A DNA stretch of 64,000 nt from UMGS1696 sp964621755 (GTDB lineage: Bacteria; Bacillota; Clostridia; Oscillospirales; CAG-272), in the NCBI GenBank assembly GCA_964621755.1, contig CAZUPI010000007.1, positions 10,340 to 74,339 of the forward strand. The letters are read 5' to 3'. The notes under the pieces were generated by a model, which saw only the letters and a program-made list of their open reading frames with translations, was not told where the DNA came from and did no database searches. Below are positions 31,760-40,946 of the stretch, one piece after another (the stretch's first letter is position 1; every line of letters starts with the position of its first letter). The position numbers and the translations under genes are program-made.

Positions 31760-32755
31760 TCAGCTGCCGCAGACGAGGGCGGTCATGATGGTATTTTGCG
31801 AGCCGTTTGCAGCGATATCGGATTCCGCGCGTCCGACTGCTTCCGAGAGGTCGATTATTCGTTTGACGGACAGCTTTTTGACGTACGCGGGGGGCGCGGT
31901 GAAAAAGAGCAGGTCTCCGCCGCGCTTGGCGGAGAGGATATCGCGCAGTGCAAACCGTACAAGGGTGAGCAGCTCGCGTGTTTTTTCGCGTTCCTTTGGG
32001 GTATTCGCGGCAATATAGGCGAGGGCGTCGGACTTTCTGCCGTTCAGGAGGAGTCCGGTGAAATCCTCGGACATTTTGTATAGGGAGAGCTCGGCGTCTC
32101 CGTTTTTCAGGAGAGCAAGCGCGGAACCGAGCGAGCCGCCGCAAAGGTGGGAGGCTGCGGATATACGTTCACGCTGCACCGGAGTGAGGTTTTTCTGACT
32201 ATTGAGATATTCCGCCACAAAGGCAGGGGAAAAAAGCTCTGTTTTGATGACAGGCGCGCGGCTGCGGACGGTTTCGAGGAGCAAGGTTGCATCCTCGGTG
32301 AGAAGAAGGAACATGACGTACGACGGCGGCTCCTCAAGGGAGAGGAGAAGCGCATTTTGTGCCTGCGCGGTCATGAGGTGTGCGTTTTCGATGATATATA
32401 TTTTTCGGTCGCCGTCGTTTGGCGCGATGTAGAGGCTCTGGCGTATCTGGCGAATCGATTCTACGCCGATGGACGCACGGTCGCCGTTTGTAACGGTCAT
32501 GACGTCGACGGAGAGGTTGTCGGCGATTTTGCGGCATGTTGCACATGTACCGCAGGGGAGAGGGCGGCCGTCATCTTCGCGGTTCTCGCACAGCAAGGCT
32601 TGGCAGATGTATTTTGCAATCGTGTGTTTGCCGGAACCGGCAGGGCCGTCTATGATATACGCGTGTGCGCACTTTCCGGAAGCGAAGTCAAACGAGAGCG
32701 TTTCTTTCAAGTTGGCGTTTCCAATTAATCCGCCAAAAACCTCACGCGTTTTCAT
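31760..32755 (-). CDS. holB: DNA polymerase III subunit delta' (HolB)
   Basis: Part of the clamp loader that places the sliding clamp on DNA. The AAA+ domain has the P-loop GPAGSGKHTIAKYI, the zinc-binding CxnCGTCATCRKI region typical of delta'/tau, and a sensor 1 segment. The catalytic Walker B is changed (YIIENAHLM for DExH), as in delta', which does not hydrolyse ATP. Length is about 331. The start is ATG 32755 (MKTREVF) behind GGGGGTG; an earlier in-frame ATG at 32770 would overlap this site. Confidence 0.92.
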   Translation of the reverse strand: MKTREVFGGLIGNANLKETLSFDFASGKCAHAYIIDGPAGSGKHTIAKYICQALLCENREDDGRPLPCGTCATCRKIADNLSVDVMTVTNGDRASIGVESIRQIRQSLYIAPNDGDRKIYIIENAHLMTAQAQNALLLSLEEPPSYVMFLLLTEDATLLLETVRSRAPVIKTELFSPAFVAEYLNSQKNLTPVQRERISAASHLCGGSLGSALALLKNGDAELSLYKMSEDFTGLLLNGRKSDALAYIAANTPKEREKTRELLTLVRFALRDILSAKRGGDLLFFTAPPAYVKKLSVKRIIDLSEAVGRAESDIAANGSQNTIMTALVCGS

Positions 32756-32971
32756 TTTCTGCACCCCCATCTCAAAATATCAAAAACTATAAATTATTAT
32801 AGCATAAAGCATAGAGTTTGTCAAATCAAATATATGAAAGGCACGTGTGCTTTTTGAATATCCTCCTCTGCGTGAAATGTACAAAAATTTTTGTATTTGA
32901 TGTGTGTTCGGCAAAGGATTGGGGAAAACTTTAAATAAAATTATTTTAAACAATCAAAAACGGAGAAAAAT

Positions 32972-33802
32972 ATGAAAATACGTGGGATGGTTTGCGCATG
33001 CGTGGCGCTAAGCTTGGTAATTGTTGGATTGGGATGCTATATTTATTTGGATTTTGTGAAAGATGCGGAGGCGGCTGAGGCGCAAACGCATCTGGCAGAT
33101 ACAATGTTCAAGACAAATGTACGGCGGCTTGTAGTGGCATTGGAGGAAGAAAATCAAGTGACGGCGTACCATTTTGCGGAGACGGCGGCGGACAACGCAG
33201 CGTCAGGCGGACGGCAGGAAGCGGCGCTATTTTTCCGAAAAATATCCGCAGGAATTTCGGATGGTGCGAGCAATATGGTTGAAATTGCGGAAGCTGTAGA
33301 GAAATACGTGGAGACTGGGACGATTCCGTCACAGTTTGCAGTAAGTTATGATACCACAGAAAATAGGGACGATGCAGAACAGAAAGAAGAACCTTCGTCG
33401 GTTTCGAATTACCGTAGAACGGCAGCAATGGAGTGCGCAGCAGCTATTATTGGAGTGAACAAACTCATGAAGCCTGTGGAAAAGAGCAACGGCGGAGAGT
33501 TTGTCTTCACCTGCCGCAACGCGTACGCTGTGATTGACGCGCGCTCGACTTCACCTGTCGAAGCCGGAATCAGCTTGGCTCCCGGAGAGGAACGACTGTC
33601 GGAATCCGCATGTGTAGCATATGCAGATTCTTTTATTCATCAGTATTTCCCCAGTGATATTGCTTCCTCCGCCTACCTCGTCGGGGCACAACCTGACAAA
33701 GCAACAGGCGTATACGAGCTGATATATCAGTGCCGCAATAAGACTATCAAAATCGCTGTAAAGCGGGATACCGGCAAAGTCGTCCGACTTGTAGCAAGGT
33801 GA
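32972..33802 (+). CDS. Membrane-anchored protein with YpeB/PepSY-like C-terminus
   Basis: The 276-residue protein has one N-terminal membrane helix (residues 6-27) and an extracytoplasmic body. The helical first half (35-130) and the C-terminal segment (SESACVAYADSFIHQYFP..., then VYELIYQCRNKTIKIAVKRDTGKVVRL) resemble the germination protein YpeB. It is much shorter than the usual 450 residues, and no sleB is adjacent. It could be a divergent, shortened YpeB-type protein or another PepSY-like protein. It is a single-gene unit ending in a strong hairpin. Confidence 0.5.
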   Translation: MKIRGMVCACVALSLVIVGLGCYIYLDFVKDAEAAEAQTHLADTMFKTNVRRLVVALEEENQVTAYHFAETAADNAASGGRQEAALFFRKISAGISDGASNMVEIAEAVEKYVETGTIPSQFAVSYDTTENRDDAEQKEEPSSVSNYRRTAAMECAAAIIGVNKLMKPVEKSNGGEFVFTCRNAYAVIDARSTSPVEAGISLAPGEERLSESACVAYADSFIHQYFPSDIASSAYLVGAQPDKATGVYELIYQCRNKTIKIAVKRDTGKVVRLVAR

Positions 33803-33812
33803 TGAAAGAACA

Positions 33813-33840
33813 TTAGGGGGATTCTTAAAAATCCCCCTAA
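33813..33840. terminator. Bidirectional terminator
   Basis: TTAGGGGGAT (33813-33822) pairs with ATCCCCCTAA (33831-33840), followed by GTTTTC on the + strand. It sits between the convergent genes ending at 33802 and 33861. Confidence 0.7.
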
Positions 33841-33860
33841 GTTTTCGAAAAATTATATTT

Positions 33861-35822
33861 TTACCATTTTCTCATTTTGCCGGAATACTCAAGCAGCTTG
33901 ATGAAGTGGCCGCCAACTACGGTGCGGTGCTGGAATCCGCGCTGGTTGGAAGTTACAGTGAAATACCAGTCGGTCATGGGAACGCGTGACAGAGTGCAGT
34001 TGTAGTTTTCCCAAAGAGGCGCGACGTATTCTTCGAAGTCGCCGCGGTCTTCTGCGAGAGTTGCGGTCCAGATGAGCCAGTCAGATTTGGTGTAGGTTTC
34101 ACGGTTGTCAAGAGGCATACCGTAGTGGTTGATGTGATGCTTGTAGGATGCAAATTCTGTTGCAAGGACCGCTTTGTCCATGATGTTTGTATCAAACAGC
34201 TTGTCCCACACGATGTTGTACTTCATCGACCATGTGCCGGGGCGGTCGAAGGCGAGACGATAGCTTCCATCGCCATTTGCTGCGCGCTTTGCCCAGCCTT
34301 CTGCCATCTTCTTCGCCTTTTCTGTCATGGTGTTGTAGTCGTCTGTTCTGCCGAGGAGTTTGTAGATGATGCCCAGTCCCGCGATACCCATGACTGCCTT
34401 CAGGGAAAGGTTGCAGTTATGTGCGAGGTGGCCGGCGAAGTCGTCGGTGCAGAGCTGGTTTTCCGGGTCGTCGCCATGCAATTCGAGATATTTGACCCAT
34501 GTTTCGAGCAGGTCGAGATTTTCTTCCGCAAATTTGGTGCTGCCCGATGCGATAGCAACTGTGGATGCCATGACGAGCATGTTGCCGCATTCCTCAACAG
34601 GCATCTGACCGTCGAGACGATTGTTCGCATAAACCTGTCCGTGTACGAGCGGGTACTGACCGCAGTCGTGAGGCGCGAAGTCGAAAATCCAGCCTTCGGT
34701 GCGGGCGTACTTGTAAATCGGACGCATCATGCCGCATACCAGCTCGGGATTGTAAAGCAAGAACAGCGGAATGGACGGATAGCTTACGTCAACCGTAGCG
34801 GCGCAGCCGTTGGAGAAGCATTCCTTTGAAATGAAGAGAATGTTTCCTTCGGTATCGACTGCGACCTTATGCGCGGCGATTGCCTGACGGTAAGAAAGCT
34901 CGCAGATTTCCGCATACTTTTCGCCGCCGGCGCGCGTTGCGTCGAGGAAAAGACGGTCCGCGAAAGCAGCACACTTTTTCATTACGCAGTCATAATCCGC
35001 GTATGCTTCGCTGATTGCCGTGAGAATGGTCTTGCCGTCTTTGTTCCAATAGGAGGTGAGGTGGTCGCCGAAATATTCAATGGATTTTACATCATCATAA
35101 GCGAAGGTGAAGAGGGAAGACGGCTTGCAGCAGGTCTTGAGTTCGGTCTCGGCACATGCGAATACCATTTCTTCCTTGAAGCTTTCGGGAGCGGTATCAT
35201 GTCCGTGACTCGGCACGAAAGGAACCTTTACCGTTTCGGTATAAACTTTGCCGTCCTGCGTGGCGAGGTAGAAGTAACCCCAGTTGATACGGATATCGTC
35301 GCCGGAAACTGCGAGAACGGGCTGCTTTTCGCTGCCGATTTTTACTGCGGAATACGTATCGTTTTCGATGGTCTCGCAGACTACGGTGTCTTCCCCGCGG
35401 TAGTTGAGGCAGATTTCCTCCGACACAGCGATTTTGATTTTGACAGTATGATGTGCGCCGTCTGCAGATTTCACTTCGGTCTTGAGATAGCTTACAGGGC
35501 GTGTCATTATGTCGAGGTTGTCCATCAGAAGAGGTGTTGAGAAGGTAAGATTCAGAACAATGCCTGCACCCTCGAAGGTATAGTAGGTCGAGAAAGTATC
35601 GCAGTTTCTTGCAGTCTGGGTGAGAGCGGGAGAATTGTCGTTGCGATTCAGCTTACCCATAAAGCGGTATGCTGTTCCATCCACTTCAGCGGTGCCGATG
35701 ATGGTGTTCGGCTTGCCGGTCCAGTGAACGGTAGTTGTATCGGTCAGTCTGTCAGCCGGTGACCACACGGAAAAATACGGGTCAACCGTAATCAGCGGTA
35801 CAGACGGAGGCCTAAGTCTCAT
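33861..35822 (-). CDS. GtaA/DUF4965-type (glutaminase A-like) protein
   Basis: The 653-residue protein starts MRLRPPSVPLITVDPYFSVW, the typical opening of the fungal glutaminase GtaA-like family. An N-terminal beta-sandwich (about 1-240) is followed by a helical toroid (about 260-650). It includes the conserved SKECFSNGCAATVDVSYPSIPLFLLYNPELV and HDCGQYPLVHGQVYA. In gut bacteria these genes lie in glycan loci and the activity is poorly known. It has no signal peptide, so it is probably cytoplasmic. It stands next to a GH29 fucosidase on the same strand. Confidence 0.85.
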   Translation of the reverse strand: MRLRPPSVPLITVDPYFSVWSPADRLTDTTTVHWTGKPNTIIGTAEVDGTAYRFMGKLNRNDNSPALTQTARNCDTFSTYYTFEGAGIVLNLTFSTPLLMDNLDIMTRPVSYLKTEVKSADGAHHTVKIKIAVSEEICLNYRGEDTVVCETIENDTYSAVKIGSEKQPVLAVSGDDIRINWGYFYLATQDGKVYTETVKVPFVPSHGHDTAPESFKEEMVFACAETELKTCCKPSSLFTFAYDDVKSIEYFGDHLTSYWNKDGKTILTAISEAYADYDCVMKKCAAFADRLFLDATRAGGEKYAEICELSYRQAIAAHKVAVDTEGNILFISKECFSNGCAATVDVSYPSIPLFLLYNPELVCGMMRPIYKYARTEGWIFDFAPHDCGQYPLVHGQVYANNRLDGQMPVEECGNMLVMASTVAIASGSTKFAEENLDLLETWVKYLELHGDDPENQLCTDDFAGHLAHNCNLSLKAVMGIAGLGIIYKLLGRTDDYNTMTEKAKKMAEGWAKRAANGDGSYRLAFDRPGTWSMKYNIVWDKLFDTNIMDKAVLATEFASYKHHINHYGMPLDNRETYTKSDWLIWTATLAEDRGDFEEYVAPLWENYNCTLSRVPMTDWYFTVTSNQRGFQHRTVVGGHFIKLLEYSGKMRKW

Positions 35823-35988
35823 ATGTAGTACTCCTTATAATTTAAAATTTGCTGTGAGTTTGGAGGTTCCGGTGCGAAACGTATTAAAAAAAACTCACAT
35901 TCCGTCGTATACAGAGTATCATATATAAGTAACAAAATCAAGTCTGAAATATTAATTATAGAGGAATTTTTGCTTTAATTATTAACAT

Positions 35989-37026
35989 TTAGGGGTTGGG
36001 GTCCTCCGATTCGAGCCGGGCTGCGCCCTTCAGAATATCGACGGAGAAGGAGGGAATGCGGCCGAGAGCGTCGGGACCTACGTTCAAAAGGTAATTAATA
36101 CCCATGGAGTTCAGGTGTTTTTTATTGCGATAGATTTGGTCTGCGCTCTTCCAGTGATGGTCGAAATATTTGAATCCCCACGTGTTGTTGAGGGTTGCAG
36201 CGGTTTCGTACAGGCCATAAGGGGAGTACTTAAAGCCATCGAGGTTGTTCATATTTCCTTCCGGGGAATCCGGCAGTTTGTCGGGAAGCTTGGCTGGAAT
36301 TTCGTTATCGCCGAGGGAGACATAGTCATACGCACCGTTGCCGAGGCGGGAGTTGATGAGACATTCGGGCTGATACTCCTTTATCATGTTATACAGCTCT
36401 ATGCTTTGGGAGGGGGAAATGACGTATGGGGTGTCGAACCATATCAGGCACAGCTCACCGTATTTTGTGAGGATTTCCTTGACCTGCGGTTTAATTTTAT
36501 TCTCGAAGCAGCGGGTGAAGTTCTTTTCGGCGGTATCGGGGAAGTCCCACGAGTTGTGCCATGAGCGGCCGGCGCAGTGGGTTTTGTTCGTATATCCGCC
36601 GCCATCGGGGTCGTGCCAGTCGAGCTCCTGCGAGTAGTACAGACCGAAACGGAGACCGTATTTGTAACATGCTTCCGCCAGTTCCGCGATGATGTCGCGT
36701 CCGAATGGGGTGGCGTCGACCACATTGAACGGGTCTGCTTCCGATTTAAACAGCGCGAAACCGTCGTGGTGCTTGGAGGTGATGACGAAGTACTGCATGC
36801 CGCAGTCACGGGCAAGGGAAATCCACTCGTCCGCATTGAAGAAGACGGGATTGAACGCCTTCGCGAGGGCGCCGTATTCTGCGTTCGGGATGCCGAAATA
36901 AGACTGCGCCCACTCGCCGTATGACGGGGTACGTGCGCCGCGGTATTCGCCGCCAAGGAGGGAATACAGGCCGAAGTGAACCATCATACCATATTTTGCG
37001 TTTTTGAACCATTCTCTATTGTTCAT
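35989..37026 (-). CDS. Alpha-L-fucosidase, GH29 family
   Basis: The 345-residue protein has the GH29 catalytic barrel: REWFKNAKYGMMVHFGLYSLLGGEY, YFVITSKHHDGFALF, and the probable nucleophile Asp in LIWFDTPYVI. It lacks the C-terminal beta domain of longer fucosidases (430-600 residues), and no signal peptide is visible, so it should act on imported fucosides. The start is ATG 37026 (MNNREWF) with GGAAGG upstream, rather than the earlier ATG at 37071. The acid/base residue is variable in GH29 and I cannot assign it. Confidence 0.88.
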   Translation of the reverse strand: MNNREWFKNAKYGMMVHFGLYSLLGGEYRGARTPSYGEWAQSYFGIPNAEYGALAKAFNPVFFNADEWISLARDCGMQYFVITSKHHDGFALFKSEADPFNVVDATPFGRDIIAELAEACYKYGLRFGLYYSQELDWHDPDGGGYTNKTHCAGRSWHNSWDFPDTAEKNFTRCFENKIKPQVKEILTKYGELCLIWFDTPYVISPSQSIELYNMIKEYQPECLINSRLGNGAYDYVSLGDNEIPAKLPDKLPDSPEGNMNNLDGFKYSPYGLYETAATLNNTWGFKYFDHHWKSADQIYRNKKHLNSMGINYLLNVGPDALGRIPSFSVDILKGAARLESEDPNP

Positions 37027-37122
37027 GAATAACCTTCCTTTGTGGGGATTTTTGTGAGTCAATGATACCATATAAATTTGGTGTAGTCAATAAATTTCGT
37101 AAGTGAAACGTGCAATTTTATA

Positions 37123-37151
37123 TTGTGCGAAGGCTTTCTTTGTGCTATAAT
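37123..37151 (+). promoter_or_regulatory. Promoter of the GNAT gene
   Basis: TTGTGC (37123-37128), a 17-bp spacer and TATAAT (37146-37151). It rules out ATG 37150 as the translation start. Confidence 0.6.
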
Positions 37152-37182
37152 GAAAGAAAAATGCGGAAAGGCGGGCTTGAGA

Positions 37183-37755
37183 ATGGAGCAGCTTATGATG
37201 ATACACCGGATGGAGAAAATGGAGCGCTATCCCGTACCGGAGGGTTGGGTGATACGCAACTGGCGCGAGGGAGAAATCGATTTTTGGACGAGAATATGCG
37301 AAAATGGGCTTATAGGACCAGATACCGATGGTGGGGCGTGGAAGAATTGCATTCTTGATGAAGACCTTGTGCCGGAGAGGGACGTCTTTTTTGTATGCCG
37401 CGGAGACGGCGCGCCTGAGGCAACGATAACCGTTTATTCGAATCCGAAGGGGGTGGGGCATATCCACATGGTGGCGGCCGCTCCGTCGATTCGCGGGAAT
37501 AACGTCGGGCGTGTGATGCTCTCTCACGCGATGGAGAAACTCGAGGGGGAAATGACCTGGCGCCCGCGTATGACCAGACTGACGACAGACGACTGGCGGA
37601 TTCCAGCGATTGTGGGGTACTTGAAGGGCGGATTCCAACCGGTGGAGTATGATGAAGGAATGTTTGACAGATGGAAGAAAATCTGCGATGAGCTTGGAAT
37701 GCACGGGGTCGAGATGCTGACTGAGCATGGCGAGCCGACCGGAATTCTTCTATAA
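37183..37755 (+). CDS. GNAT-family N-acetyltransferase
   Basis: About 190 residues. The acetyl-CoA binding segment is HIHMVAAAPSIRGNNVGRVMLSHAMEKL, a variant of the R/QxxGxG/A loop (RGNNVG), followed by RLTTDDWRIPAIVGYLKGGFQPV, the usual beta6-alpha4 end. The start is set at ATG 37183 because the promoter -10 covers the earlier ATG; ATG 37195 is an alternative with GGAG at 37185-37188. The substrate is unknown. Confidence 0.85.
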   Translation: MEQLMMIHRMEKMERYPVPEGWVIRNWREGEIDFWTRICENGLIGPDTDGGAWKNCILDEDLVPERDVFFVCRGDGAPEATITVYSNPKGVGHIHMVAAAPSIRGNNVGRVMLSHAMEKLEGEMTWRPRMTRLTTDDWRIPAIVGYLKGGFQPVEYDEGMFDRWKKICDELGMHGVEMLTEHGEPTGILL

Positions 37756-37783
37756 ACGGGGATGGCAATGTTTCTGAAAAACA

Positions 37784-37819
37784 AATTGGGGGGTACTTTT
37801 TTAAAAGTACCCCCCAATT
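37784..37819. terminator. Perfect 17-bp-arm terminator
   Basis: AATTGGGGGGTACTTTT and AAAAGTACCCCCCAATT, separated by TT. It lies between convergent genes and is the clearest member of the recurring hairpin family. Confidence 0.8.
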
Positions 37820-37859
37820 CCCCATCAAAACTTTTTTTGCCTGATTTAGGGTCTCAGGT

Positions 37860-38819
37860 TTATATCATATAATACCACTCATCGCTTTGAACGACTTCTT
37901 CGATATTGCGGGCTCCATTGTGCCCCTGCTTATACTCCAGTTCTTGATTTTTGATGCTGACTTTTGTATCGCTCGGGATAGATGCTGTGATGAAGGCGTT
38001 TCCGCCGATAACAGAATCATGACCGATTACGGTTTCGCCACCGAGGATAGATGCACCGGCGTATATGGTTACATTATCCTCTATGGTCGGATGTCTCTTT
38101 TTGCCGTGCAGCTTTTGACCACCTCTGGTTGACAGTGCTCCTATTGTTACTCCCTGATAGATTTTCACATAATCTCCGATAACTGCGGTTTCGCCGATTA
38201 CAATTCCGGTACCGTGGTCGATAAAGAAGTATTTTCCGAGTTGAACGCCTGGATGAATGTCGATACCGGTTTGGGCATGGGCATACTCGGTCATGATTCT
38301 CGGTATAAGCGGCACGCCGAGCAAATAGAGTTCATGTGCGATTCTGTTTACCATAATAGCATACAATCCCGGATAAGAAAATATGATTTCCGGCTTATTG
38401 AACGCAGCAGGGTCGCCGTCATATGTAGCCTGCAGGTCGGTCTGGATCAAGGCGCGGATGTGGGTTAATTTTTCAAGAAAACGAAGGGACAGAGTTTCTC
38501 CTTCGTATAACAGCTCCTTTTCGTCCTTTCCGGCGTATTCCGGCAAGTATTTAAGGACAATCGATATTTGTTTGCTGAGGTTGTACAGTACATCCTCAAG
38601 CAACATAGAAAGATGATTTCGTACCGTATAAGTACGGTAATTTTTGTTTTTAAAGTAACCTGGGAATATGATACTCCGGAGTTGCTCTATGATTTTAATA
38701 ATGTCATCCTTGTTAGGCGGCAAGAAAGTATCTACAGTATCGATGTCTCTTTCGTTTTCATAGTCCGCCATTATTTCCTGTACAAGCTGATTGACATTGT
38801 TTTCAAGTCTATGAGCCAT
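37860..38819 (-). CDS. cysE: Serine O-acetyltransferase (EpsC/SatA type)
   Basis: It acetylates serine with acetyl-CoA, the first step of cysteine synthesis. After a long helical N-terminal region (about 200 residues), the left-handed beta-helix hexapeptide repeats are clear: ARTGI-like HAQTGIDIHPGVQLGKYFFIDHGTGIVIGETAVIG, then YQGVTIGALS, HPTIEDNVTIYAGASILGGETVIGHDSVIGGNAFI. The start is ATG 38819 (MAHRLEN) with AAGGAG at good distance; upstream ORF extension lacks a site. Length 319 fits the longer EpsC subgroup. Confidence 0.93.
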   Translation of the reverse strand: MAHRLENNVNQLVQEIMADYENERDIDTVDTFLPPNKDDIIKIIEQLRSIIFPGYFKNKNYRTYTVRNHLSMLLEDVLYNLSKQISIVLKYLPEYAGKDEKELLYEGETLSLRFLEKLTHIRALIQTDLQATYDGDPAAFNKPEIIFSYPGLYAIMVNRIAHELYLLGVPLIPRIMTEYAHAQTGIDIHPGVQLGKYFFIDHGTGIVIGETAVIGDYVKIYQGVTIGALSTRGGQKLHGKKRHPTIEDNVTIYAGASILGGETVIGHDSVIGGNAFITASIPSDTKVSIKNQELEYKQGHNGARNIEEVVQSDEWYYMI

Positions 38820-38905
38820 TGTAATGTCGTCTCCTTCTGAAAATAAAAAGCACAATATAAGTACTATTACAATCATTTACGTACCCTATATTGTGTCGTT
38901 TTATA

Positions 38906-38977
38906 AGCTGGTGGAGGGATTCGGACCCTCGACCTGCTGATTACGAATCAGCTGCTCTACCCCTGAGCCACACCAGC
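38906..38977 (-). tRNA. tRNA-Thr (anticodon CGT)
   Basis: The minus strand folds into a cloverleaf: acceptor GCTGGTG/CACCAGC, D arm GCTC-AGGGGTA-GAGC, anticodon arm GCTGA-TTCGTAA-TCAGC, T arm GAGGG-TCCGAAT-CCCTC. The anticodon CGT reads the Thr codon ACG. The CCA end is not encoded; the discriminator base is T. Confidence 0.95.
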
Positions 38978-39113
38978 GCCGCAAAGTTTAGCCTGTTTAT
39001 TATACTATATGGTTTTTGGTTTGTCAAGAGTTTTTACTAAATTTGTCCTAAAATTTGTTTCGAATAACATGAATAACATTTTGTTGGTTTTTCATAGAAT
39101 TTCGGACAATATC

Positions 39114-39142
39114 TTGACTTCGTTTTTTCTTTCCTATATAAT
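39114..39142 (+). promoter_or_regulatory. Promoter of the uracil-DNA glycosylase gene
   Basis: TTGACT (39114-39119), a 17-bp spacer and TATAAT (39137-39142). Confidence 0.7.
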
Positions 39143-39183
39143 ATTGTTATCTGAATTCATAACGACGGTGCAGGAGAAAAATC

Positions 39184-39738
39184 GTGGATTGGAATGAACT
39201 TGAAGCCGCGTGTGCGGCGTGTACCGGATGCAGTCTGTATAAAACAAGGACAAATCTTGTTTTCGGATGCGGCAATCGGGAAGCTGACCTGATGTTTGTT
39301 GGAGAGGGACCCGGGGAACGGGAGGATGCAACGGGTATCCCGTTTGTCGGAGCGGCGGGGATGCTGCTTGACAAATATCTCGCCGCAGTTGGGATTGAGC
39401 GGGAGAGTGTGTATATTGCCAATATTCTCAAGTGCAGACCGCCGCACAACCGCGACCCGCTTCCGGAAGAGGGGGATGCGTGCATTGGATTTCTGCGGGG
39501 ACAGGTGAAACTGGTGCGCCCGCGGATGATCGTATGTCTTGGCCGAATCGCGGCTGCCCGGCTGATTCATCAGGATTACAAAATTACGCGAGAGCATGGG
39601 GAAATCGTGCAGAAGGGAAATTTCGCCATGACTGCGATATATCATCCGGCGGCACTCCTTCGGGATGCGTCTAAAAAAGAAGATACCTTGCGCGATTTTA
39701 AGAAAATTAAAGCCTATATAGAGGGAGACACTTTTTAA
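39184..39738 (+). CDS. Type-4 uracil-DNA glycosylase, Fe-S
   Basis: It removes uracil from DNA in base-excision repair. The 184-residue protein has the family-4 motif LMFVGEGPGEREDATGIPFVGAAG, the [4Fe-4S] cysteines (CAACTGCSLYKTR, KCRPP and a further Cys in CLGRIAA), and the HPAALLRD motif with the catalytic-loop His. The start is GTG 39184, 5 bases after CAGGAG. The stop overlaps a terminator hairpin. Confidence 0.93.
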   Translation: MDWNELEAACAACTGCSLYKTRTNLVFGCGNREADLMFVGEGPGEREDATGIPFVGAAGMLLDKYLAAVGIERESVYIANILKCRPPHNRDPLPEEGDACIGFLRGQVKLVRPRMIVCLGRIAAARLIHQDYKITREHGEIVQKGNFAMTAIYHPAALLRDASKKEDTLRDFKKIKAYIEGDTF

Positions 39739-39752
39739 AAAAAGTGTCTCCC
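39723..39752 (+). terminator. Terminator of the uracil-DNA glycosylase gene
   Basis: GGGAGACACTTTT (39723-39735) pairs with AAAAGTGTCTCCC (39740-39752), overlapping the stop codon. Confidence 0.7.
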
Positions 39753-39794
39753 CTTTGAGATTTATAAACGAGTCCCGTGTCTTTTGTAAAAATT

Positions 39795-40583
39795 TTACCC
39801 TAACGCCACGTCAAGGACCATCATGAGGGCGAAGCCGGCTGCGGCGCCGATGGTACCCATGTTGCTGTGTGCGCCGTTCTGTGATTCGGGAATGAGTTCT
39901 TCTATTACTACGTATATCATAGCGCCGGCGGCGAAAGAGAGAATGTAGGGAAGAACAGGGGTAATGAGCGAGGTCAAAAGAATGGTAAGAAGCGCTCCTA
40001 TGGGCTCGACAACGCCGGAGAGAAGACCGTAGGAGAAGGCCTTTCCCTTCGAAATTCCCGTCCCTATAAGGGGCATAGAGATGATGGCGCCCTCAGGGAA
40101 GTTCTGGATGGCAATGCCAATTGCAAGGGCAAACGCACCCGCCGTGGAAATGGTCGCGCCGCCCGCTAGCATGCCGGCGAAAACAACTCCTACCGCCATT
40201 CCTTCCGGAATATTGTGCAGCGTGACCGCAAGAACCAGCATGACGGATTTCCCGAATTTTGATTTCGCACCTTCCGGCTCGTCAGAATCTATATGAAGAT
40301 GTGGAATGACAGAGTCCAAAAATAAAAGAAATCCAATGCCTAGTAAAAATCCTACAACTGCCGGTATCCATGCGATGTTTCCGCTATCCTCTGTCATTTC
40401 GATTGCCGGAATCAGAAGAGACCAAACTGATGCAGCAATCATAACTCCCGATGCAAAACCAAGCAGTACTTTCTGAAGAAGAGGCTTCATTTCCCGCTTC
40501 AAAAAGAACACCATCGATGCTCCCAAAACCGTTCCGGCAAGCGGGAGCAGTAAGCCAATTATAATTTTTAATGTGTCATTCAT
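39795..40583 (-). CDS. ZIP-family metal transporter
   Basis: The 262-residue membrane protein has eight predicted helices. The metal-site helices carry LHNIPEGMAVGVVFAGM (TM4) and AIQNFPEGAIISMPL (TM5), and a His/Asp-rich loop (SVIPHLHIDSDEPEGAKS) precedes TM4. ZIP proteins import Zn2+, Fe2+ or Mn2+. It diverges from the feo operon, but no DtxR-like operator is visible in front of it. Confidence 0.92.
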   Translation of the reverse strand: MNDTLKIIIGLLLPLAGTVLGASMVFFLKREMKPLLQKVLLGFASGVMIAASVWSLLIPAIEMTEDSGNIAWIPAVVGFLLGIGFLLFLDSVIPHLHIDSDEPEGAKSKFGKSVMLVLAVTLHNIPEGMAVGVVFAGMLAGGATISTAGAFALAIGIAIQNFPEGAIISMPLIGTGISKGKAFSYGLLSGVVEPIGALLTILLTSLITPVLPYILSFAAGAMIYVVIEELIPESQNGAHSNMGTIGAAAGFALMMVLDVALG

Positions 40584-40841
40584 CCTATCTGCTCCTTTGA
40601 AATGCAGCTATCATTTTTGATTCATGATGTTTTCCATTATATCATATAATTGTGAAGGTTTCAAGTTATCTCGCTTTATCCGTCGCAGGGCAACTGCCAG
40701 GGAGACGTTATGAAATCCTTGTACGTGAAACGTACACAATCTGTTTTGCGCGAATTTATACAAATTCAATAATTATACCCTACTGGATAGGTGAAAAAGT
40801 GACGAAAATTGATTGCGTTAAATTTTTTGTACGAAAAGCTC
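40584..40841. other. Intergenic region without a visible gene
   Basis: Between the ZIP start and the feo promoter the sequence is AT-rich. It contains a TATCATATAATTG stretch near 40640, compatible with a ZIP promoter on the minus strand, and no convincing coding frame. Confidence 0.4.
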
Positions 40842-40870
40842 TTGACAAAAATCCCTCGGCGTTTTATAAT
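40842..40870 (+). promoter_or_regulatory. Promoter of the feo operon
   Basis: Consensus TTGACA (40842-40847), a 17-bp spacer and TATAAT (40865-40870). Confidence 0.85.
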
Positions 40871-40876
40871 ATGCAT

Positions 40877-40914
40877 AGTTAGATGATGCTAACTTATGGT
40901 TAGCCTATGCTGAT
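40877..40914 (+). promoter_or_regulatory. Tandem DtxR-like operators at the feo transcription start
   Basis: AGTTAG-N6-CTAACT (40877-40894) begins 6 bases after the -10. A second, weaker GTTAG-N6-CTGAT (40899-40914) is shifted by exactly 21 bp, two helical turns. Repressor dimers on one DNA face would block initiation. DtxR/IdeR-family regulators repress feo genes when Fe2+ is plentiful. Confidence 0.75.
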
Positions 40915-40946
40915 TCTGGCAGATACAAAAGAGAGAAGGCGAAGCT

